A stretch of 64,000 bases of DNA from Procambarus clarkii. Lineage: Eukaryota; Arthropoda; Malacostraca; Decapoda; Cambaridae. A program made the translations under genes and the position numbers. This document shows positions 42,608 to 52,807 of this stretch, piece after piece; positions within the stretch are counted from its first letter, which is position 1, and each line of letters starts with the position of its first letter. The DNA is taken from contig NC_091188.1 of assembly GCF_040958095.1 (NCBI RefSeq), forward strand, positions 36,865,713 through 36,929,712, read 5' to 3'. The notes beneath the pieces are model-generated. The model had not been told where the DNA came from. It did no database searches and saw only the letters and a program-made list of their open reading frames with translations.

Positions 42608-45600
42608 TCAACTTGTGAGAGTTTGGTCCACCAGGCTGTTGCTTGGAGCGGCCCGCAGGCCCACATACCCACCACAGCCCGGCTGATCCGGAACTTCTCT
42701 TAGAAAACCGTCCAGTTTTCTCTTGAAGATGTCCACGGTTGTTCCGGCAATATTTCTTATGCTCGCTGGGAGGACGTTGAACAACCGCGGACCCCTGATG
42801 TTTATACAGTGCTCTCTGATTGTGCCTATGGCACCTCTGCTCTTCACTGGTTCAATCTTGCATTTTCTTCCATATCGTTCACTCCAGTACGTTGTTATTT
42901 TACTGTGTAGATTTGGGACCTGACCCTCCAGTATTTTCCATGTGTATATTATTTGGTATCTCTCTCGTCTCCTTTCTAGAGAGTACATTTGGAGAGCTTT
43001 GAGACGATCCCAATAATTTAGGTGTTTTATCTCGTCTATGCGTGCCGTATATGTTCTCTGTATTCCCTCTATTTCAGCAATCTCTCCTGCTCTGAAGGGG
43101 GAAGTGAGTACTGAGCAGTACTCGAGACTGGACAGCACAAGTGACTTGAAGGGTACAACCATTGTGATGGGATCCCTGGATTTGAAAGTTCTCGTAATCC
43201 ATCCGATCATTTTTCTGGCTGACGCGATATTTGCTTGGTTATGCTCCCTAAACGTTAGATCGTCGGACATCATTATTCCCAAATCCTTGACATGCTGTTT
43301 TTCTACTATGGGAAGATTCGATTGTGTTTTGTACCCTGTATTATGTTTCAGATCCTCATTTTTGCCGTACCTGAGTACCTGAAATTTATCACTGTTAAAC
43401 ATCATGTTATTTTCTGCTGCCCAATCAAAAACTTTGTTGACATCTGCTTGTAGTTTTTCAATGTCTTCAGCAGAGGTAATTTTCATGCTGATTTTTGTGT
43501 CATCTGCAAAGGACGACACGAAGCTGTGGCGTGTATTTTTGTCTATATCAGATATGAGAATAAGGAACAGTAGCGGTGCAAGGACTGTACCTTGAGGTAC
43601 AGAGCTTTTAACATCGCTTGGACTCGATTTTATCTGATTGACTGTTACTCTTTGTGTTCTGTTCGACAGGAAATTGAGTATCCAGCGTCCTACTTTTCCA
43701 GTTATTCCCATTGACCTCATTTTGTGAGCTATCACCCCATGGTCACATTTGTCGAACGCCTTTGCAAAGTCTGTGTATACAACATCTGCATTTTGCTTTT
43801 CTTCTAGGGCTTCTGTGATTTTGTCATAGTGGTTGAGTAACTGTGACAGACAGGATCTTCCCGCTCTAAATCCATGTTGTCCTGGATTGTGCAATTCATT
43901 GTTTTCCATAAAACTAGAAATTTGATTCCTAATCACTCTTTCAAACACTTTTATTATGTGTGATGTTAGTGCAACTGGCCTATAATTTTTTGCCAAGGCT
44001 TTACTCCCCCCCTTGTGCAACGGAGCTATATCTGCAGATTTAAGTGCTGCTGGTATCTCCCCTGTATCCAGGCTCTTTCTCCATATTACGCTGAGTGCTC
44101 TCGCTACTGGTACTTTACATTTCTTTATGAATATTGAATTCCATGAGTCAGGCCCAGGAGCTGAGTGCATAGGCATATTATCAATTTCTCTTTCAAAGTC
44201 TTCCGAGTTTGTGGTAATATCCGTTATATTATCTGCAGCTTGAATGTCATTCATAAAGAAGCTGTCTGGGTCATCAACTTTCATGTTGTTTATTGGTGTG
44301 CTAAACATAGCCTCATACTGGCTTCTTAGAATTTCACTAATCTCTTTGTTGTCCTCTGTGTACGTACCTTCATTTGTAATTAACGGTCCAATACTGGTCG
44401 AGGTTTTGGATTTTGATTTTGCGTATGTGAAAAAATATTTCGGATTTTTCCTTATCTCTCGTATAGCTTTCTGTTCCAATTCCATTTCCTCAGACTCATA
44501 TGATCGCTTCAACGTTTGTTCTATTTCCTCAATCTCCCTGCTTAGGCTTGTTTTCCTTGCTTGTGATAGTTGTGTCTGCCGAAGCATTTCCGTTATTTTT
44601 TTCCTTCTCCTGTACAGTCGTCTCCGTTCTCTTTCTAGAGTGGTCCTCTTTCTGCCCCTCCTCACAGGCACGTGCTTCAAGCAGACCTTGTAAGCTTCAG
44701 CTGTCAGTTGAGCTATTCCCTGTGTGGGAGTTTTGTCGCTTAAGACCGTCTCCCATTGAATGGTTGCAAGGTCTACATTGATTTTTTCCCAGTCAATCCT
44801 CTTATTGTTGAAATTGAATTGATTGAATATTCTTTCTCGCTTGTTTGGTCTCTTAGACCTACTACCGTTATTTATGCTAGTTCGCACTTCAATGAGCTTA
44901 TGGTCTGAGTATGAAGTATCTGAGATTGTGATATCCCTGATTAGTTCATCATTGTTTGTGAATAACAAGTCTAGTGTGTTTTCGTTCCTAGTTGGTTCTG
45001 TGATCTGTTGATTGAGCGAGAATTTGTTACAGAATCTCAAAAGTTCTCTGACCTGTGGTTGGTTATTTCCCGGGTCATTCCCTGCTATGATATTTGTGTT
45101 TGCCGTTCTCCATCTTAGACTCGGTAAATTGAAATCTCCAAGAAAGATAATATCTGGAGCTGGGTTTGCTAGGTTGTCAAGTATGTTCTCTATTTTGTGC
45201 ATCTGCTCTGTGAATTCCTCAATCGTTGTATCTGGCGGTTTATATATTAGAATAATAATTAGGTTTAGTTTCTCTACCTTCATTCCAAGTACCTCTACCA
45301 CCTCATTAGTTGAATTTAGTAGTTCTGTGCATACCAGGTCTTCTTTAATATACAGACCTACTCCTCCATTTGACCTAGTTTTTCTATCACATCTATATAG
45401 ATTATAATTTGGAATCCAGATTTCACCATCCATGTAATCCTTTGTATGAGTTTCCGTGAATGCCCCAAATATTGAGTTTGACTCTAATAGAAGGCCATTT
45501 ATGAACTTAACTTTATTTCTTGACTTTGGCTTTAAACCTTGTATGTTTGCAAATATGAATGATTGTCCATGTTGTGTGTCACTTCTGGAAGGTTTTGGTA

Positions 45601-45769
45601 GTTCTCCCTCCTCTCTACCCTGACCCAGGGTGTGTTGTTGTGTCAATGGTTTGTCCAGTTTTGGAAGTGATACTGGGGAGTGTGGTAGTCTCTGTGTAGT
45701 TGGGGGGTGTAGTATGTGTGGGCTTGATGACGAACCGTAGTCCAGTCTTGGGCATTTCCCCCTCTCCAT
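42608..45769 (-). CDS. LINE ORF2: AP-like endonuclease plus reverse transcriptase
   Basis: About 1,053 aa from ATG at 45,769; the frame extends to a GTG at 45,784. Numbering from that GTG, the endonuclease covers roughly 73-300: FANIQGL, AFTETH, GGVGLYIKEDL, GDFNLPSLRW near 216 and SDHK near 293. A basic helical linker follows (LERERRRLYRRRKK). The RT covers about 560-850: APLHKGG, NYRPVALTS, GFRAGRSC, YTDFAKAFDKCDH near 672, SVPQGTVLAPLLF near 730, and the catalytic FADD at 759-762. The C-terminal region has ERRRERYQIIYTWKIL. It nicks genomic DNA and copies the LINE RNA at the nick. The frame has no stop or shift, and its start overlaps ORF1 by ~140 bp. The CR1/L2 group is the best fit; the exact clade is uncertain. 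Confidence 0.9.
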   Translation of the reverse strand: MERGKCPRLDYGSSSSPHILHPPTTQRLPHSPVSLPKLDKPLTQQHTLGQGREEGELPKPSRSDTQHGQSFIFANIQGLKPKSRNKVKFINGLLLESNSIFGAFTETHTKDYMDGEIWIPNYNLYRCDRKTRSNGGVGLYIKEDLVCTELLNSTNEVVEVLGMKVEKLNLIIILIYKPPDTTIEEFTEQMHKIENILDNLANPAPDIIFLGDFNLPSLRWRTANTNIIAGNDPGNNQPQVRELLRFCNKFSLNQQITEPTRNENTLDLLFTNNDELIRDITISDTSYSDHKLIEVRTSINNGSRSKRPNKRERIFNQFNFNNKRIDWEKINVDLATIQWETVLSDKTPTQGIAQLTAEAYKVCLKHVPVRRGRKRTTLERERRRLYRRRKKITEMLRQTQLSQARKTSLSREIEEIEQTLKRSYESEEMELEQKAIREIRKNPKYFFTYAKSKSKTSTSIGPLITNEGTYTEDNKEISEILRSQYEAMFSTPINNMKVDDPDSFFMNDIQAADNITDITTNSEDFEREIDNMPMHSAPGPDSWNSIFIKKCKVPVARALSVIWRKSLDTGEIPAALKSADIAPLHKGGSKALAKNYRPVALTSHIIKVFERVIRNQISSFMENNELHNPGQHGFRAGRSCLSQLLNHYDKITEALEEKQNADVVYTDFAKAFDKCDHGVIAHKMRSMGITGKVGRWILNFLSNRTQRVTVNQIKSSPSDVKSSVPQGTVLAPLLFLILISDIDKNTRHSFVSSFADDTKISMKITSAEDIEKLQADVNKVFDWAAENNMMFNSDKFQVLRYGKNEDLKHNTGYKTQSNLPIVEKQHVKDLGIMMSDDLTFREHNQANIASARKMIGWITRTFKSRDPITMVVPFKSLVLSSLEYCSVLTSPFRAGEIAEIEGIQRTYTARIDEIKHLNYWDRLKALQMYSLERRRERYQIIYTWKILEGQVPNLHSKITTYWSERYGRKCKIEPVKSRGAIGTIREHCINIRGPRLFNVLPASIRNIAGTTVDIFKRKLDGFLREVPDQPGCGGYVGLRAAPSNSLVDQTLTS

Positions 45770-46498
45770 CCGTACTCCTGCCACGTTTCTGCCTGTCTGT
45801 TTCTCCCTCTGTTTGTACCTGCCTCTAAAAAATTTTCAGGGCTATTATGTTGGACTTCTTCTCTTATATGGCGCTGTGTACCTCTGACGTGGAAATCGGG
45901 GCAGTGAAGATCGTAGCATTTCCTCTCATTGACTGAGAGTGTGCATAGCTTAGGGTGAAAATATCTACACTCTGTATCAAAACGACATCTGCCTTTCCCT
46001 AACCAGTTTCGGCATTTCCGTGGGTGCATGAATGAGCATTCCGTGCCACTGGGCCCATATCTACACTGTCCTTTTGCATAATACCAGCAAATATTTTCAT
46101 TTGTGATTGTATTATTCTTGTTTGTACCCGTGCACGACTTGGCTACCTCTGTGTTTTTTTGTTCCAACTTTATCGTTTCTGCATTCATTCTCGGTATTGC
46201 CCTTATCTTTCTCCTTGTTGCTTTCGTCTTTCTCATTTTTGTTCTCATTCGTCTCATTTTTTCTCTCCTTATTCATATCACCAGTGTGCTCTACACTATT
46301 GCCTTCATTTTTGTGTACCTCGACACTATACCCTTCTACATTGCTACTTTGACTCTCTAAATTCTCAGTCCCTGGGTTGTGTTCAGAGTTCGTTGCTGTC
46401 TTTATATACTCTGCATATATTTCTGGTAGTTTTTGTGTGAATTGTAGCCTGTGTTCTTCAGGAATGTTATTCATTAGTTTGGTGATGTTTTCCCACAT
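45643..46498 (-). pseudogene. LINE ORF1 with three CCCH zinc fingers, one frameshift at an A7 run
   Basis: A true ATG at 46,498 opens a Glu/Asn/Lys-rich N-terminal part (MWENITKLMNNIPEEHRLQF). A +1 shift is needed at the A7 run near 46,152-46,158 to enter the frame that ends at 45,643. That second part holds tandem CCCH fingers: CWYYAKGQCRYGPSGTECSF.H, CRNWLGKGRCRFDTECRYFH, and CTLSVNERKCYDLHCPDFH. ORF1 proteins bind LINE RNA. With A6 the two frames would be continuous, so a one-base expansion or a sequencing error is likely. The stop lies inside ORF2. Confidence 0.72.
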
Positions 46499-46510
46499 CT
46501 GTCACCCACA

Positions 46511-47781
46511 ACGTACCTGTGGACGAGACAATCGGAATGATAGCCGACAGAGTGTATCGTGATCCAGCCTGTACTCCTCTTGACATGCCAGAAAGTATTC
46601 TGAGGAAACTACTCCAAGCTTGTACTAAAGAGGCACCCTTCTTGAGCCCGGATGGGCACATGTATAAGCAAGTAGATGGGGTCGCCATGGGTTCTCCCCT
46701 AGGTGTCCTGTTTGCAAACTTCTACATGGGTACCATCGAGCAAAAAGTCTTAGTCGACATGAACTTGAAACCGGCCATATACTGCAGGTATGTTGACGAC
46801 ATTTTTACACAGGTACCTGATGTCAGACATCTGCAGGAGCTGAAGGAGGCATTTGAGCAGAGTTCCGTGCTGCGTTTCACTTACGAGACGGAAATGGATG
46901 GGAAGCTGCCTTTTCTAGATGTAACAGTCATGGAAAAGGGCGGAGGTTTCCACACTGCAGTCTACACTAAGGAAACAAACATAGGAATGTGCCTAAATGC
47001 CAACAGCGACTGCCCTGACAGGTACAAGAGGAGTGTTGTTAACGCATACGTCGACCGTGCTCTCAGCCACAGCTCAGAATGGAAGCAAGTCGACGAAGAA
47101 CTCTGTAGGGTAAGGCAGGTCCTAGTCAATAACGGCTTCTCCAATGGTTTCATCGAAGACATCATAAGAAGGAAAGTGAAAAGCCATGCAACCTCTGAAG
47201 AGACAACTAACACAACACCTATACCCCCTATTAGACTATTTTACAGGAACTTCTTTTCCACAGCTCATAAAACGGAGGAAAGGGTCCTGAAAGATATTGT
47301 TAATAGAAACGTTATCCCTACAGACAAAAATCAGAGGATACAACTGACGATTTACTATAAAACCAGAAAAACGGCCAGCCTACTCATGAGAAACTCTCCA
47401 GACACAAAACAGAACGCTTTAAAAGAGACTAACGTCGTCTATGCCTTCAAATGCCCACTTGGGGACTGTAAGCTCCAAAAAACCCAGTATATAGGCAAGA
47501 CAACAACATCTCTTTCTAGGCGTTTAACGATGCATAAGCAACAGGGCTCCATTAAGGAACATATAATCTCTTCCCATAACCAAACCATCGCCAGAGAAAT
47601 CCTAGTAAACAACACAGAAATCATCGATAGATACAGCGATAGCAGGCGGCTTGACGTTTGCGAGGCACTACACATCAAGAAGTCAACACCAGCAATCAAC
47701 AGCCAATTATTGCACAACTATATTCTACCCACCTCAAGACTCCGCTCCAATATAGAAGCATCAAGAAATATGGACCAATAG
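46511..47781 (+). CDS. Penelope-like element family A, second half of the LINE-split copy (copy A5, 3' half)
   Basis: Continues the frame broken at 42,540: [30 protein letters not shown], the YVDD active site, the linker, then the GIY-YIG nuclease with VVYAF, CPLGDC, QYIGKTTTSLSRRL and CEALHIKKSTPAIN to the TAG at 47,779-47,781. The apparent start at 46,519 is a GTG. The protein is almost the same as in copy A2 (few substitutions seen), so this copy was probably competent before the LINE landed in it. Confidence 0.87.
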
Positions 47782-48431
<650 letters not shown>

Positions 48432-48437
<6 letters not shown>

Positions 48438-48698
48438 ATTTTTATTTCTAGTCTGACGCGACACTTGAGCGCGTTTCGTAAAACTTATTACATTTTCAAA
48501 GACTTTAGTTTACACACACACAACTATAACTGAACAGAGCTTAAACATTTTCGATTTTATACCTGCATTTGGGTGAGGTGATATGTTACAACAGTTTTGG
48601 ATGAGGTGAAAACAAACTTTCAACACCAGACAGAACACGAAACAATGGGTATAATATTTTGCAAGTTAAAGGGAAGAGTGCAAGTAACTGCAAAGAGT
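48432..48698 (-). other. PLE family A 3' region after copy A6
   Basis: 3' untranslated sequence of the minus-strand copy, with a hammerhead-like motif at about 48,447-48,511. It reaches the next-unit ATG and is then replaced by the 24-bp repeats. Confidence 0.7.
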
Positions 48699-50153
48699 CT
48701 ATTGGTCCATATTTCTTGATGCTTCTATATTGGAGCGGAGTCTTGAAGTGGGTAGAATATAGTTGTGCATTAATTGGCTGTTGATTGCTGGTGTCGACTT
48801 CTTAATGTGTAGTGCCTAGCAGATATCTAGCCGCCTGCTATCGCTGTATCTATCGATGATTTCTGTGTTTTTTCTGAAGACTTCTCTGGTGATGGTCTGG
48901 TTGTGGGAAGAGATTATATGTTCCTTAATGGAGCCCTGTTGCTTATGCATCGTTAATCGCCTGGAAAGAGATGTTGTTGTCTTGCCTATATACTGAATTC
49001 TTTGAGGCTTACAGTCCCCAAGTGAGCATTCGAAGGCATAGACGACATTGGTCTCTTTTAAAGCGTTTTGCTTTGTGTCTAGAGAGCTTGTCATGAGTAG
49101 ATTGCCCGTTTTCTTGGTTTTATAGTAGATCGTCAATTGTATCTTGTGATTTTTGTCTGTATGGATAACGTTTCTATTAACAATATCTTTCAGGACCCTT
49201 TCCTCCGTTTTATGAGCTGTGGAAAAGAAGTTCCCGTAAAATAGTCTAATAGGGGGGTACAGGTGTTGTGTTAGTTGGCTCTTCAGAGGTTGCATGGTGT
49301 TTCACCTGCCTTCTTATGATGTCTTCAACGAAACAATTGGAGAAGCCGTAGTTGACTAGGCGCTGCCTTACCCTACAGAGTTCTGCATCGACTTGCTTCC
49401 ATCCTGAGCTGTGGCTGAGAGCACGGTCGACATAAGCGTTAACGACACTCCTCTTGTACCTGTCTGGGCAGTCACTGTTGGCATTGAGGCACATTCCTAT
49501 GTTTGTTTCCTTAGTGTAGACTGCAGTGTGGAAACCTCCGCTCCTTTCCATGACTGTTACATTTAAAAAGGGCAGCTGCCCATCCTTCTCCATCTAGTAA
49601 GTGAAACGCAACACAGAATTCTGCTCAAATGCCTCCTTCAGCTCCTGCAGATGTCTGACATCAGGTACCTGTGAAAAAATGTCGTCAACATACCTGCAGT
49701 ATATGGCCGGTTTCAAGTTCATGTCGACTAAGACCTTGTGTTCGATGGTACCCATGTAGAAGTTCGCAAACAGGACACCTAGGGGAGACCCCATGGCGAC
49801 CCCATCTACTTGCTTATACATGTGCCCATCCGGGCTCAAGAAGGGTGCCTCTTTAGTACAAGCTTGGAGTAGTTTCCTTAGAATGTTTTCTGGTATGTCA
49901 ATAGGAGTACAGGCCGGATCACGATACACTCTGTCCGCTATCATCCCGATTGTTTCATCCACAGGTACGTTGGTAAACAGTGATTCTACGTCGAACGAGG
50001 CTCTTATCCTTTTGCCCGTGTTCCCCACAGTAAGTCAACAAATTCCTTTGGAGACTTCAGGCTGAAGGTGCAAGGGACATAAGGAGTCAGCAAGCCGTTG
50101 AGTCGCTTCGCCAGTCTGTACGTGGGTGTGGGTATCTGGCTAATGATTGGCCG
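48699..50153 (-). pseudogene. Penelope-like element family A, decayed and 5' truncated (copy A6)
   Basis: Minus strand, starts inside the RT at [16 protein letters not shown] (50,153) and ends at 48,699. Disabling changes seen: a frame change near 50,010-50,020, a TAG near 49,594 replacing the residue before MEKDG, one extra C in the CCCCCC run near 49,250 that shifts frame, and a TAG at 48,816-48,818 replacing the catalytic Glu codon of the GIY-YIG domain (LDIC-stop). YVDD and the QYIGKTTTSLSRRL motif survive. This copy is older than A2 and A5. Confidence 0.85.
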
Positions 50154-50159
50154 ATCATT

Positions 50160-51300
50160 AGCTGAAAAAAACTTTAGTAGTTGTCTTTGCTTGCCCCTGC
50201 TATGCAAACTTCATAGTTTCTTTTTGCCCTCCTTAAGGAAGAATTCTTGTTCTAAAATAACTTCCCTTCATACCTAATTCTCTTGTACCAAGCTCACTTT
50301 CTACTTCTAAGGTTCTTCAGATCATTTGTTATCCGTTTCGAGTCATTAATATTCGATCTATTCAATTTGTATGGTATACTACGTTCCTGTGCTTTGCTTA
50401 AAATATTTTTAAATAAGTTATATTTTGAATCCACATCGAAATCACTTTTTACATCACCCATTGCTGGGTTCACGTCTCGCTCCAGGACCACCCCCCCCCC
50501 CCACTGCCAAGGACTTTCTAATCTATTTCACCCAAAAAATTTCTTAGGCCATTAAAATCAGCTTTTCGAAAATCTGGCACTGTAATAGAATTTTCTCCTA
50601 CAAATCTATTTCATTTTATGCTAAATCTGATTTCATTGTGATCTCTGTTCCCTAGCGCCCTTTCTATTTCGATGTCATTAATTTGCGTTTCCCATGTCAG
50701 TTAACATGTAAGTTAGCTTGTCTAAAACATTATTTCCATGCGTTGGTTGCTTAATGTGTTGTTTAAGGAAGCAATTGTCAATTAATTTTAAAAATTTTGC
50801 TGCTTCATTATTCCTTGTTCTGTTAAGTCAGTTTATTCCACTAAAATTAAAGTCACCCATGACACAAATACTGCTTGACCTAGATGCTCTAGATATTTCA
50901 TCCCATAGGTGCTTAGCTTTCATTCTGTCTAAGTTTGGTGGCCTGTATATAACTACTATTATACGATTTTTAGCTTTTCCTTTAATTCTAGCCAAATAGT
51001 TTCTGTGTGTTTTGATTCCCTCTTTGAGACAACATTTAAAATTTTCCCTAACATATATGGCTACTCCCCCTCGTCTAATATCTGTGTGTGTGAAATAGTT
51101 CAAATCCGTTTATTTTATATCCACCTAATAGTTCTCTGCTTTCTACATTCAGCTATGTTTCGATAAGTGCAACTATCTTTATTGTTTCTGTGCCGACAAG
51201 AGCATTTAAATCGTTTATTTTGTTTCTAAGACTCCTTCTGCTCGTGTAATATTGCTTAAGTGTATTGATATTTTGAGGCCCTTCTCCTTCCCTGTTCATT
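50160..51300 (-). pseudogene. LINE ORF2 endonuclease fragment, CR1/L2-like
   Basis: Minus strand. It starts near 51,290 with LKQYYTSRRSLRNKINDLNA, the usual endonuclease opening. Then come RRGGVAIYVREN, VVIYRPPNLD and VMGDFNFSGIN (GDFN active-site block) in 51,103-50,828, and the post-endonuclease linker (SKYNLFKNILSKAQERSIPY) near 50,400. Several stops and shifts break the frame, and the RT is missing because PLE copy A6 sequence begins at 50,153. Confidence 0.72.
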
Positions 51301-51419
51301 TTGCCAATTTTTTCCCCCACCAACACATACGTTCATTGCCTCCTTTCTTCATATAAATTCCCATACTGCTATCTACTAACAGTTTAAACCCAAACCAACC
51401 CCTCCAACCACAAGTTCCA

Positions 51420-52207
51420 ACTAGTTGGCAACAGCAACAAGCTCAGCCCTAGATATTTGCACCTCATCTTGATCATACATGCCATTTCTACCATAAAAGT
51501 GTTCCCAGTTATAAATGAATGATATTGCATTTAATTTTCGATGTGACCAGTCGGCAATTGACGCCAAGTACCCTCGACAACAATTTATTTCTAACGCCAT
51601 TTCTTGGAAGAATGCCACATTTGATCGGGATTCCTCTCTTATTTCTAACTAATTCTGTGGCTGTCTTAAGCCTCCATACCAGTGCCTCGCTCCTAACTCA
51701 TCCTGCATATTTTTACCAGCACTGATACAAATAATGAGTTTGTTCCCATTTCCAGCCATATCATTCATTTTGTTTACTATCACCAATCCCTGCTCCCGGA
51801 TAGAAAACCATTAACCTGTTCCCCCTATCCCTGGCACAAAAAGCTCTATCCAGATACCTCACCTGGAAATCCATCACAACCAAAATTCCCTTAGCTGCTT
51901 TCTTAACTTTGTGAGCAGTTTGAGGGACCAACGCTCCATTCGTTGCCTTGCAAGCATACTGCAGGCTCCCTACAGCACTCGTCTTCCAGCACAGCGAATG
52001 AGTTGGAAGTTCTTGGGACATCGGTAGGCGGCCTTGCCAGAGTCTTCTTAAGACCCCGGTTCTTTGAGACATTCCAAGGCGAGAACTTGTCTCCTCCTTT
52101 GTTTCTTCTTCTCGTTGTTTAAGCTGTCGTAGCTTCTCCCGTAGGGAATTCCACTCTATCCTGAGAGCTCCACATAGATTCATCAGTTCCTTCACCAAAC
52201 CTTCCAA
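51420..52207 (-). pseudogene. LINE ORF1 with SGNH/esterase-like domain, decayed
   Basis: Minus strand. A coiled coil (LREKLRQLKQREEETKEETS) precedes VVMDFQVRYLDRAFCARDRG and a GAGIGD segment, the layout of CR1/L2 ORF1 proteins with a GDSL-type esterase, where DSQ would carry the serine; here it reads DFQ. A shift near 51,765 moves to the frame of GNGNKLIICISAG, and a last part (51,618-51,421) encodes the C-terminal region. It sits directly upstream of the endonuclease fragment in the same direction, so both are probably one element. Confidence 0.62.
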
Positions 52208-52490
52208 AATTACTATGATAACACAATCTTAGCTCCAGCTAACACACCCTATCACTGTGAATATCTGCTCCTGACTTCACTAAAGCTCTGATTAGGTACT
52301 ACATGAAAGACTGGCAAGGAAAGCACAGGTACACTGAATAAATGGTAGAATATCACAATGGATAAAACAAAGGTTAAAACAAAGGCAGCAAAGGGTCGTC
52401 GTAAACGAAAATAATCCGATTGTAGAGGTGTTGTGATGTGTTCCATCTAAAAATGTGTTCCACATTTAAAATGTGTTCCATTTTTAGCCC
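52208..52490. other. Unassigned sequence, possible LINE 5' untranslated region
   Basis: Lies upstream of the ORF1 fragment on the minus strand. No convincing coding frame seen; a short duplication of AAAATGTGTTCCA is present near 52,450-52,485. Confidence 0.35.
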
Positions 52491-52690
52491 AACCCTCTTT
52501 ATCATATACATCAGTGACAGATGAGACTGTTACAAACCACACCATCGAATTTGCAGATGACCCTAAGATTTATGGTAAAGTAAGAATGATATTGAGGTCT
52601 TACAAAGCGATCTACATGAACTCCATAAGTGGTCGATAGGCTGGTGAATGTTTTCTAATATAGTAATTTGCAAGACCTTGTTTGTGGTGC
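52490..52690 (+). pseudogene. Fragment of a LINE reverse transcriptase
   Basis: The plus-strand translation gives IEFADDPKIYGKVRNDIEVL and LHELHKWSIGW. The first is the palm FADD motif with Pro in place of the usual Thr after it, and the second is the region that follows it. An in-frame stop comes right after. Confidence 0.65.
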
Positions 52691-52807
52691 ATATAGCCTT
52701 ATGCGTCACAACTCTCAAATTAACATTACCTTGTAGTAGATTAATGATGAAAAGAACTTTGGAGTCAGAATCCACATCACTAAAAGTTACACAACAAGTG
52801 GGAGCTG

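Larger units (their letters stand above)
42541..46510 (-). mobile_element. CR1-like non-LTR retrotransposon inserted into PLE copy A5
   Basis: On the minus strand: ORF1 (from 46,498), an overlapping ORF2, a short 3' untranslated region and a 3' tail at 42,541-42,565 made of two ATCAACCAGGT-type repeats, as in CR1/L2 LINEs. The flanking PLE sequence shares CAAC on both sides, giving a 4-bp target duplication. Only ~12 bp precede the ORF1 ATG, so the copy is probably slightly 5' truncated. Confidence 0.82.

Noticed and set aside
46103-46562. Plus-strand hydrophobic frames (MIVLFLFVPVHDL and others)
   Set aside because: Antisense of the LINE ORF1 coding sequence.
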